A DNA stretch of 64,000 bases from Xanthobacteraceae bacterium (lineage in GTDB: Bacteria; Pseudomonadota; Alphaproteobacteria; Rhizobiales; Xanthobacteraceae), in the NCBI GenBank assembly GCA_004297465.1, contig SCUB01000019.1, positions 121,001 through 185,000 of the forward strand. The letters run 5' to 3'. Shown here one piece after another: positions 52,647 to 62,195 of this stretch. Position 1 is the first letter of the stretch. Every line of letters starts with the position of its first letter. The position numbers and the translations under genes were made by a program. The notes under the pieces were generated by a model, which saw only the letters and a program-made list of their open reading frames with translations, made no database searches and had not been told where the DNA came from.

Positions 52647-53594
52647 TCAGTCGGCGGCCTTCGGCAGCGTCGGATGGACCCGGCCGAAATCGACGCTGTC
52701 GGAATCCTGTCCCATGCTGACGATGCCGCGCCGGATCGCGCGCGTGCGCGTGAAATGATCGAACAACGCGATGCCGTCGCCGCGCCGGATCGCGCGCGTC
52801 AGGCGCGAGAGATCCTCCTGGAACGTGCCGAGCATTTCCAGCACGGCTTCCTTGTTGGTGAGGAACACGTCGCGCCACATCACCGGGTCGGAGGCGGCGA
52901 TGCGGGTGAAGTCGCGGAAGCCGCCGGCGGAGAATTTCAGCACCTCCGAGCACGTCACCTCGGCCAGTTCGTCGGCGGTGCCGACGATGGTGTAGGCGAT
53001 GAGGTGCGGCAGGTGGCTGGTGACCGCGAGCACCAGGTCGTGATGCGCGGCGGTCATGATCTCGACGTCGGCGCCCATGGCGCGCCAGAACGCGGCGAGG
53101 CGTTCGACCGCTTCCGGCGCGACGCCGTCGGGCGGGGTCAGGATGCACCAGCGGTTGACAAACAGCTCGGCGAAGCCGGCGTCGGGTCCGGAGTTCTCGG
53201 TGCCCGCCACCGGATGCGCCGGAATGAAATGGACGTGACGCGGCAGATGCGGCGCCATGTCCCTGATCACCGCGCCCTTGACCGAGCCGGCGTCGGAAAC
53301 GATGGCGCCGGGCGCAAGATGCGGGCCGATCTCGCGCGCGATCTCGCCGCAGGCGCCGACCGGCACGCAGGCGATCACCAGGTCGGCGTCGCGCACCGCC
53401 TCGGCGGCGGTCTCCACCACGTGGTCGGCGATGCCCAGTTCAGCAACGCGCGCGCGCGTGGCGGCCGAGCGTGCGGTGGCGACGATTTCGGCGGCGAGCC
53501 CTTGCGCGCGCGCCGCGCGCGCGATCGACGAGCCGATCAGACCCGTTCCGATCAGCGCCAGACGCTGGAATGGCGGGGAGGAAGTCACGGGCAT
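52647..53594 (-). CDS. tyrA: Prephenate dehydrogenase (arogenate/prephenate)
   Basis: NAD(P)-dependent enzyme of tyrosine synthesis, 315 residues. The dinucleotide motif GTGLIGSS is at residues 16-23, followed by the catalytic DAGSVKG and HPVAGTENSG (His about residue 126). It may accept arogenate, which cannot be read from sequence. It starts three bases after the hisC stop and is third in the chorismate mutase-hisC-tyrA operon, the usual alphaproteobacterial order. Confidence 0.92.
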   Translation of the reverse strand: MPVTSSPPFQRLALIGTGLIGSSIARAARAQGLAAEIVATARSAATRARVAELGIADHVVETAAEAVRDADLVIACVPVGACGEIAREIGPHLAPGAIVSDAGSVKGAVIRDMAPHLPRHVHFIPAHPVAGTENSGPDAGFAELFVNRWCILTPPDGVAPEAVERLAAFWRAMGADVEIMTAAHHDLVLAVTSHLPHLIAYTIVGTADELAEVTCSEVLKFSAGGFRDFTRIAASDPVMWRDVFLTNKEAVLEMLGTFQEDLSRLTRAIRRGDGIALFDHFTRTRAIRRGIVSMGQDSDSVDFGRVHPTLPKAAD

Positions 53595-53597
53595 CGC

Positions 53598-54716
53598 TCA
53601 CGTCTTGCCGAGGAAGTCGCGCAAGGCCGCGACCACCAGGCGGTTGGCTTCCTCGGTGCCGATGGTCATGCGCAGGCTGTCGGGCAGACCGTAATTGCCG
53701 AGCCCGCGCAGCACCAGTCCGCGCCGGGTCAGGAACGCGTCGGCCTCGGCGGCGCCGCGGTCCTTCTCGGCCGGAAAATGAATCAGCACGAAATTGGCCA
53801 CGCTCGGCGTCACGGCAAGGCCGAGCTTCTCGATCTCCTGCGTCACCCACGGCAGCCAGCGTGCGTTGTGGGCGCGCGCGACCTCGATGTGCGCGGCGTC
53901 GGCGAGCGAGGCGATGCCGGCGAGCATCGCCGGGGCGTTGACGTTGAACGGCCCGCGGATGCGGTTGACCGCGTCGACCACATGGGCGGGCGCCACCATC
54001 CAGCCGAGCCGGAGCGCGGCGAGGCCGTGGATCTTCGAGAAGGTGCGGCACATCACGACATTGTCGGAGGTCGCCACCAGTTCGAAGCCGGCCTCGTAGT
54101 CGTTGCGCTGGACGTATTCGGCATAGGCCGCGTCGAGCACCAGGAGCACATGCCCGGGCAGCCCGGCATGCAGGCGCTTGATCTCGTTGAACGGCACATA
54201 GGTGCCGGTCGGATTGTTCGGGTTGGCGAGGAACACCAGCTTGGTGCGCGCCGTCACCGCCGCCAGGATGGCGTCGACGTCGGCGGTGAACGTCTTTTCC
54301 GCGACCACGACGGGGCGCGCGCCGTTGGCCTTGGTGGCGATGCCGTAGACCAGGAAGCCGTGCGCGGTGTGGATCGCCTCGTCGCCGGGCGACAGATAGG
54401 TGTGGGCGAGCAGGTTGAGGATCTCGTCCGAGCCCGAGCCGCACACGATGCGCTCGGGATCGAGCCCGTAGGTGCGCCCGATCGCCTCGCGCAATTCGCG
54501 CGAGGAGCCGTCCGGGTAGTCCTCGAGATGCGCGGCGGCCGACTTGAACGCCTCGATGGCGCGCGGCGAGGGGCCGAGCGGCGTTTCGTTGGCGGACAGC
54601 TTGAACACGCGCTCGACGCCCGGCGCGGCGCTCTTGCCCGGGATGTAGGCGGCGATGTCGAGGATGCCGGACTTGGGCACGGGACGGGTCATTGCGGAGG
54701 CTCGGTTGGAAGACAT
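53598..54716 (-). CDS. hisC: Histidinol-phosphate aminotransferase (also aromatic)
   Basis: PLP-dependent class I/II aminotransferase of about 372 residues. The PLP Lys lies in [15 protein letters not shown], and there are the usual ANPNNPTGT loop and the GSGSDEILN phosphate-binding region. Located between chorismate mutase and tyrA, it probably also transaminates prephenate or phenylpyruvate; this is inference from context. The start at 54716 has GGGG nine bases upstream; a start at 54692 (MTRPVPKSG) is also plausible. Confidence 0.9.
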   Translation of the reverse strand: MSSNRASAMTRPVPKSGILDIAAYIPGKSAAPGVERVFKLSANETPLGPSPRAIEAFKSAAAHLEDYPDGSSRELREAIGRTYGLDPERIVCGSGSDEILNLLAHTYLSPGDEAIHTAHGFLVYGIATKANGARPVVVAEKTFTADVDAILAAVTARTKLVFLANPNNPTGTYVPFNEIKRLHAGLPGHVLLVLDAAYAEYVQRNDYEAGFELVATSDNVVMCRTFSKIHGLAALRLGWMVAPAHVVDAVNRIRGPFNVNAPAMLAGIASLADAAHIEVARAHNARWLPWVTQEIEKLGLAVTPSVANFVLIHFPAEKDRGAAEADAFLTRRGLVLRGLGNYGLPDSLRMTIGTEEANRLVVAALRDFLGKT

Positions 54717-54744
54717 GGGAACAGCCCCAATGGGAATATGAGGA

Positions 54745-55656
54745 TCAGCCGGCGGTCGCCGCCGCCGTGGAGGCCACCGTATAGCGCGTCGCATGGCTGC
54801 CGACGAGGGCCATCGAGCGGATCGAGGCCCCGGCCGCCACCAGCGCGGCGCTCACGGCGGCAAGCCCGCCGGCGGCCGGTACCGAGATCAGGAGCGCGGC
54901 GCCCTCGAAAGTGGCGTCGGGCACGGCGATGATGTCGGCGAGCGGCGAGAGCGAGCGCGCCACCTCGGCGCTCCAGCCGGCCACCCGCACGCTCCACATT
55001 TCGACCTCGGTGACCATGGCGTCCGCCGCCACCCGCGACACCACGAACACCGGCAGCGCCGCCGGATGGTCGGCGCGTTCGATGAACGGCAGGCGGGCGA
55101 TGATCTTCGGCGCGCCGGGCGCCTCCAGCGCGGTCCACCACGCTGTGCGGCCGCCGGCGGCCGCCATCAGCGCCAGGTCGCCCTTGGAGCGCGTCACCGC
55201 CTCGACCGCGGCGGGGGCGCTGAAATGCGGCACGAACGGCACCGTGAAGCCGAAATGAAAGCGCGCCGAATCGCGCATGGCGGCGTCGCCCGCGGACAGG
55301 TCGGCATGCACCGAGAACGGCGCCTGCACATAGGTGAAGGTGGCGATGATGACGCGCCAGATGCTCTCCACGGTATCGAGCGGCAGGATGCCGCGATGGC
55401 GCTCGGCCATGCGGCGCATCATGTCGGCCTCGCGCGCCGGGCGGAACGCCGAGCCGACCTCCTGGGTCTGCTTCACCGCGATCAGGCGGTCGATGATGGC
55501 GCCGCGCCGCATCAGCAGGCTGTGCATCTGCTCGTCGATGGCGTCGATGTCGCGGCGCAGATCCTGCAACGACGGCTTCTGCAACGACGGCTTCTGAGGC
55601 GAGGGCGGGGACGGCGGAAGCTTCGGCATGGGGCGGACCATCTTTGGTATCGGCAT
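54745..55656 (-). CDS. Chorismate mutase with unassigned C-terminal domain
   Basis: A 303-residue protein. After a Pro-rich head, residues ~28-115 form an AroQ-type helical chorismate mutase ([20 protein letters not shown], with the Arg and Lys of the active site). The following ~185 residues do not show prephenate dehydratase motifs such as the TRF triad and are not assigned by me. The head contains a duplicated KPSLQ unit coded by a 15-bp tandem duplication. It is the first gene of the operon with hisC and tyrA. Start choice among 55671 (TTG), 55656 and 55641 is uncertain. Confidence 0.82.
   Translation of the reverse strand: MPIPKMVRPMPKLPPSPPSPQKPSLQKPSLQDLRRDIDAIDEQMHSLLMRRGAIIDRLIAVKQTQEVGSAFRPAREADMMRRMAERHRGILPLDTVESIWRVIIATFTYVQAPFSVHADLSAGDAAMRDSARFHFGFTVPFVPHFSAPAAVEAVTRSKGDLALMAAAGGRTAWWTALEAPGAPKIIARLPFIERADHPAALPVFVVSRVAADAMVTEVEMWSVRVAGWSAEVARSLSPLADIIAVPDATFEGAALLISVPAAGGLAAVSAALVAAGASIRSMALVGSHATRYTVASTAAATAG
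55564..55593. repeat. 15-bp tandem duplication in chorismate mutase N-terminus
   Basis: CTGCAACGACGGCTT occurs at 55564-55578 and again at 55579-55593 without change. On the coding strand it doubles the KPSLQ residues just before the catalytic domain. The exact match suggests a recent slippage event. Confidence 0.85.
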
Positions 55657-55748
55657 GAGCTTCGCGGGCAAAACCGGTTTTCGCTTTCCGGGTCATGCTC
55701 CGGCCGCCGCATTGATAGGAAAGACGGTCCGCGAAAGCAAAGAAAACA

Positions 55749-55778
55749 TTGACAGTTTTGCGATCTGATCCCTACCTA
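55749..55778 (+). promoter_or_regulatory. Likely promoter of metX
   Basis: TTGACA (55749-55754) matches the -35 consensus and TACCTA (55773-55778), 18 bases on, is a possible -10. It leaves a leader of about 60 bases before the metX start. Confidence 0.45.
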
Positions 55779-55790
55779 CCCGGTCTTCTC

Positions 55791-55818
55791 CCGGACCGCC
55801 CCGCAAGGGCGGTGCCGG
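55791..55818 (+). promoter_or_regulatory. Stable leader hairpin before metX
   Basis: CCGG-ACCGCCC (55791-55801) pairs with GGGCGGT-(G)-CCGG (55807-55818) with one bulged G and a five-base loop; a short GCTTTT stretch follows. It could be an attenuator, a terminator of upstream transcription or part of a riboswitch. The SAM-II consensus was not recognised. Confidence 0.45.
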
Positions 55819-55845
55819 AGCTTTTGGCGGTATCTTGTCGGGACG

Positions 55846-57024
55846 GTGAAGGTGCAGGTGGTTCAGGGTGAGCAGCGGTCGCGGGAGGCCGACCAGCCCA
55901 GTTCGCCGGTGGTGCGGTTCGACGCCACCCGGGCGCTGGCGCTCGACTGCGGCATCAACCTGGCGCCGTTCCAGATCGCCTATCAGGCCTACGGCAGGCT
56001 CAACGCCACGCGCTCCAACGCCATCCTGATCTGCCACGCGCTCACCGGCGACCAGCACGTCGCCAACGTCCATCCGGTCACCGGCAAGCCGGGCTGGTGG
56101 GAGGCGGTGGTCGGGCCGGGCAAGATCGTCGACACCGACCGCTATTTCGTCATCTGTCCCAACGTGGTCGGCGCCTGCATGGGCACCACCGGGCCATCCT
56201 CGACCAATCCGGCCACCGGAGAGCCGTGGGGGCTGGATTTCCCGGTCATCACCATCCGCGACATGGTGCGCGCCCAGGCCATGCTGATCGACCATCTCGG
56301 CATCGACAGCCTGTTTTCGGTCATCGGCGGCTCGATGGGCGGCATGCAGGTGCTGCAATGGGCCTCGAGCTACCCGGAGCGGGTGTTCTCGGCCATGCCG
56401 GTGGCCTGCGCCACGCGCCATTCGGCGCAGAACATCGCGTTCCACGAGGTCGGCCGCCAGGCCGTGATGGCCGATCCCGACTGGCGCGGCGGCCGCTATT
56501 TCTCCGATGGCACCAATCCGCGCCGCGGCCTGTCGGTCGCGCGCATGGCCGCGCACATCACCTACATGTCCGACGTGGCGCTGCACCGCAAGTTCGGCCG
56601 CCGCCTGCAGGACCGCGCGGTGCCGACGTTCTCGTTCGACGCCGATTTCGAGGTCGAGAGCTACCTGCGTCACCAGGGCTCGTCGTTCGTCGAGCGCTTC
56701 GACGCCAACAGCTATCTGTACCTGACCCGCGCCATGGACTATTTCGACCTCGCCGCCGATCATGGCGGGGTGCTGGCCGAGGCGTTCCGCGGCACCCGCA
56801 CGCGCTTCTGCGTCGTCTCGTTCACCAGCGACTGGCTGTTTCCGACCTCGGATTCGCGCTCGATCGTGCATGCGCTCAATGCCGGCGGCGCGCGGGTGTC
56901 GTTCGCCGAGATCGACACCGACAAGGGGCACGATGCCTTCCTGCTCGACGTGCCGGAATACTGGGACATCACGCGCGGCTTCCTCGAATCGGCGGCCGCC
57001 GCGCGCGGCCTGCCGGTGAAGTGA
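55846..57024 (+). CDS. metX: Homoserine O-acetyltransferase
   Basis: Alpha/beta-hydrolase of 392 residues that acetylates homoserine in methionine synthesis. The nucleophile elbow is [12 protein letters not shown] (about residue 161), and the catalytic Asp and His are in TSDWLFP (about residue 325) and [10 protein letters not shown] (about residue 365). The family tag [14 protein letters not shown] is near residue 105. The start is a GTG at 55846 or at 55852; the sequence does not decide. metW follows 14 bases later. It is divergent from the chorismate mutase operon. Confidence 0.93.
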   Translation: MKVQVVQGEQRSREADQPSSPVVRFDATRALALDCGINLAPFQIAYQAYGRLNATRSNAILICHALTGDQHVANVHPVTGKPGWWEAVVGPGKIVDTDRYFVICPNVVGACMGTTGPSSTNPATGEPWGLDFPVITIRDMVRAQAMLIDHLGIDSLFSVIGGSMGGMQVLQWASSYPERVFSAMPVACATRHSAQNIAFHEVGRQAVMADPDWRGGRYFSDGTNPRRGLSVARMAAHITYMSDVALHRKFGRRLQDRAVPTFSFDADFEVESYLRHQGSSFVERFDANSYLYLTRAMDYFDLAADHGGVLAEAFRGTRTRFCVVSFTSDWLFPTSDSRSIVHALNAGGARVSFAEIDTDKGHDAFLLDVPEYWDITRGFLESAAAARGLPVK

Positions 57025-57038
57025 GGGAGACAGGCGTG

Positions 57039-57695
57039 ATGGCGACGGTTTCTCCAACGGCTGCCGCTGCTGCCGGCGCGCGCGCGCCAGAGGGCTTCCG
57101 CGTCGATCACATCCTGGTCGCCGACATGGTCGAGCGCGGCGCCCGCGTGCTCGATGTCGGCTGCGGCGACGGCGATCTGCTGCGGCTCCTGGAGCTGCGC
57201 GGCGTCGACGGGCGCGGCATCGAATTGTCGCGCGAGGGTGTCAACCGCTGCGTCGCCAAGGGCCTCGCGGTGATTCAGGGCGATGCCGACACCGATCTTG
57301 GCGACTATCCCGCCGATGCCTTCGATTATGTGATCCTGTCGCAGACCCTGCAGGCGACGCGCCAGCCGCGCGTGGTGCTCGAGCACATGCTGCGCATCGG
57401 CCGCCACGCCATCGTGTCGTTCCCCAATTTCGGCCACTGGAAGATGCGGCTGCAGCTGCTGTTCAGGGGCCAGATGCCGCGCACCGAGCATCTGCCCGCC
57501 ACCTGGTACGACACCGCCAACATCCATTTCTGCACCATCAAGGACTTCGTGCAGCTGTGCGATGAGGCCGGGGCCAAGATGGAACGCGCGGTGGCGCTCA
57601 ACCCGTGGGGCCGGCCGCTGCGCTTCCATGCGCCATGGTGGTTCTGGAACCTGTTCGGCGAGCAGGCGGTGTTCCTGCTCAGCCGCCGCAAGTAA
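57039..57695 (+). CDS. metW: Methionine biosynthesis protein MetW
   Basis: SAM-dependent methyltransferase fold of 218 residues, the usual partner of MetX in alphaproteobacteria and needed for full homoserine acetylation in some. The SAM motif VLDVGCGDGDLLRLL is near residue 37, and the family-specific NFGHWKMRLQLLFRGQMPRT is near residue 130. The ATG at 57039 has GAGGGAGACAGG upstream. It forms an operon with metX and converges with the MOSC gene. Confidence 0.93.
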   Translation: MATVSPTAAAAAGARAPEGFRVDHILVADMVERGARVLDVGCGDGDLLRLLELRGVDGRGIELSREGVNRCVAKGLAVIQGDADTDLGDYPADAFDYVILSQTLQATRQPRVVLEHMLRIGRHAIVSFPNFGHWKMRLQLLFRGQMPRTEHLPATWYDTANIHFCTIKDFVQLCDEAGAKMERAVALNPWGRPLRFHAPWWFWNLFGEQAVFLLSRRK

Positions 57696-57702
57696 CCTCC
57701 GC

Positions 57703-58482
57703 TCACAGCACCTGGATGACGTCGCCGGGGTGGATCGTGCCGCCATCCGTGACCTCGGCATAGATGCCGCAGTCGGCATGGCCAAGCGCCTGCATCAGCG
57801 CGGCGGGAATGTCGAGATCGCGCGCGGCGCTGGCCGGGTCGACGTTGGTGGCGGCGCAGCGCCGGATGCGCTTGACCGGCGTGAGCCGCGCCCCGCCGAT
57901 CGCGAGGGAGCGGCCGAGCAGCGAGAATTCATGCCAGGCCGGCCAACCGCGCACATAGAGGTTGCCGCGGAACCGCAACGGATCGACCGGGCGGCCGACG
58001 AGGCGGGCGATCTCGGCCACGCTTGCCAGGTTGATGAGGGAAGCCACCTTGCGCGCCACGTCGGAAAAACTGTGCCCCTCGGCCGCCAGCACGCGCGGCG
58101 TCCCGCGCAGCTCATCGGCACAGTAAACGGCGAAGAAGGCCTCGACCGCGGCGCGGCCGTCCGCCGTGCGCAAGGCCGCGCGCACCTCGTCGCGGCCGTC
58201 GCGCTCGATGGCGAGGACATGGGTAGCGGCATCGAACCGGGTGGTGAGCGCGGCGAGGCGCTCGTTGCGCATCAGCATCAGGAAATGGCTCTTGGCGAGA
58301 TGGCGCGGCGCCTCCGCGTCGAAGCCCGACGGGCCGTTTTCGATGGCGTAGAGCCGGTCGGCGGGCAGCGTCCCGCCTGGCGTGAGCCGCGCCTCGGTCA
58401 TCGGCTCGGGCGACAGGCCCTTCACCGGATAGCGGTAGATGGCTTCGAGCACGGCGCCATGCGGGGTGAGGGGAGCGGACAT
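57703..58482 (-). CDS. MOSC-domain protein
   Basis: A 259-residue protein with an N-terminal beta-barrel MOSC_N domain (IYRYPVKGLSPEPM, about residues 15-28) and a C-terminal MOSC domain (about residues 130-259; RFRGNLYVRG and CAATNVDPA). MOSC proteins handle sulfur transfer to or from the molybdenum cofactor or carry Mo cofactor reactions; here the conserved Cys is in RRCAATNVD. The exact substrate is unknown. It is divergent from clpB. A very long antisense frame continues across clpB but is not a gene. Confidence 0.88.
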   Translation of the reverse strand: MSAPLTPHGAVLEAIYRYPVKGLSPEPMTEARLTPGGTLPADRLYAIENGPSGFDAEAPRHLAKSHFLMLMRNERLAALTTRFDAATHVLAIERDGRDEVRAALRTADGRAAVEAFFAVYCADELRGTPRVLAAEGHSFSDVARKVASLINLASVAEIARLVGRPVDPLRFRGNLYVRGWPAWHEFSLLGRSLAIGGARLTPVKRIRRCAATNVDPASAARDLDIPAALMQALGHADCGIYAEVTDGGTIHPGDVIQVL

Positions 58483-58503
58483 TTGCAAAGGCTTCTCGGC
58501 AAG

Positions 58504-58521
58504 GTTCACGAAATTGTGAAC
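58504..58521. promoter_or_regulatory. 18-bp dyad between MOSC and clpB genes
   Basis: GTTCAC (58504-58509) and GTGAAC (58516-58521) form a perfect inverted repeat around GAAATT. It lies about 22 bases before the MOSC start (minus) and just upstream of the clpB heat-shock promoter candidate. It could be an operator acting on either gene. Confidence 0.5.
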
Positions 58522-58527
58522 GTCCCC

Positions 58528-58556
58528 CTTTGCAGCCGCAAGGGGCATTCCCACAT
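58528..58556 (+). promoter_or_regulatory. Candidate sigma-32 (RpoH) promoter of clpB
   Basis: CTTTGCA (58528-58534) and CCCACAT (58550-58556) are separated by 15 bases, resembling the heat-shock pattern CTTGAA-N13-16-CCCCAT. It is 131 bases before the clpB start. The -35 element deviates from consensus. Confidence 0.45.
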
Positions 58557-58686
58557 GGAATGCGAGGCGGCGTGAACTCGCCGCCGCATCAAACCGTCCA
58601 TGCCGGGCTGATCCCGGCGGGGCACCCATTGACGATGGGGCGGACGTTGCCTTTGGGGCGGCCGTCGCAGGCTGAGGGGACACCAT

Positions 58687-61281
<2,595 letters not shown>

Positions 61282-61325
61282 GCGGACCGCGCCGGTCCTT
61301 CCCCGTCACGCGGAGATTTGAGGAG

Positions 61326-61357
61326 CGCGCAACCTGGGGCAGGCCCCGCGTTGCGCG
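61326..61357 (+). terminator. Long hairpin after clpB
   Basis: CGCGCAAC (61326-61333) pairs with GTTGCGCG (61350-61357), and GGGG...CCCC pairs inside. It follows the clpB stop by about 45 bases. No T-run is present. Confidence 0.5.
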
Positions 61358-61395
61358 TCGTCCGTTTCGCATGGCGCTGGAATGCGCGGGAAGCT

Positions 61396-61486
61396 GGATT
61401 GCCGGGTCAAGCCCGGCAATGACGGAGCGGAGGGTCAGGCCCGTGCCTCTCCCTCGTCCTGCGCGGGCTTGACCCGCGCATCCATC
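61396..61486. repeat. Composite palindromic intergenic repeat, copy B
   Basis: Module ATTGCCGGG (61398-61406) / CCCGGCAAT (61412-61420) and module TGCGCGGG (61460-61467) / CCCGCGCA (61473-61480). Both palindromes also occur in copy A (13960-14080) but in the opposite order and without the nested insert. The flanks CCTCGTC and GCATCCAT are shared too, so this is one dispersed repeat family. Confidence 0.75.
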
Positions 61487-61570
61487 TAAGATTTCTCCGA
61501 TGCGGAAAAGTCGGATAATCCGGCAAATGGCGGGGATGGCGCGCCGTCCTCCAAAGGGCACGACCTTGAC

Positions 61571-62194
61571 ATGATCGACGACAATGAAGCGGCGGGCGCG
61601 GCCGAGCCTCACAGCCTGGCCGAGGACGTGTTCGCGCTGGTGTGCGGCACGCTGCTGGTGGCGACGGGACTGGCGCTGCTCAGGACGGCGGGGCTCGCCA
61701 CCGGCGGCACCTCCGGAATAGCCCTGCTCACGTATTACTACACCGGCACCGATCCCGGTCTGGCGCTGTTTGTCATCAACCTGCCGTTCTATGTGCTGGC
61801 CTGGCTCAAGATGGGCTGGAACTTCACGCTCAAGACCTTCGCGGCGGTGGCGCTATTGTCGGTGGAGGTGTGGGCCTTTCCCGCGCTCATCGCGTTCAAG
61901 GTGGAGCGGCCGCTGTTCGCCGCGGTGCTCGGCGGCCTGTTCATCGGTATCGGCCTGTTGATCCTGATCCGCCACAGGTCGAGTCTGGGCGGGCTTGGCG
62001 TGCTGGCGGTCTACCTGCAGGAACGTTTCGGCTGGCGCGCCGGCAAGGTGCAATTGGTCATGGATTGCCTGATCCTGCTCGCGGCGGCGGCCCGGCTCGA
62101 CGCCATGCCGCTCGCGCTGTCGATCGCCGGCGCGGTGATGCTCAACCTGGTGCTGTGGCTCAACCACCGCGAAGGGCGGTATATCGGCTACTAG
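61571..62194 (+). CDS. YitT family membrane protein
   Basis: Inner-membrane protein of 207 residues with about six spans, of the YitT (DUF161) family. The hallmark LATGGTSGIALLTYYY near residue 44 and NLPFYVLAWLKMGWNFTLKTF near residue 74 are clear. It ends after the membrane part and lacks the C-terminal DUF2179 domain found in Bacillus YitT, which is common in proteobacteria. Function is unknown, possibly transport. It converges with the M23 peptidase gene two bases away. Confidence 0.87.
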   Translation: MIDDNEAAGAAEPHSLAEDVFALVCGTLLVATGLALLRTAGLATGGTSGIALLTYYYTGTDPGLALFVINLPFYVLAWLKMGWNFTLKTFAAVALLSVEVWAFPALIAFKVERPLFAAVLGGLFIGIGLLILIRHRSSLGGLGVLAVYLQERFGWRAGKVQLVMDCLILLAAAARLDAMPLALSIAGAVMLNLVLWLNHREGRYIGY

Positions 62195-62195
62195 A

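Noticed and set aside
55755..55845. SAM-II riboswitch before metX
   Set aside because: I looked for the conserved loop and pseudoknot bases and did not find a convincing match; only a plain hairpin is seen.
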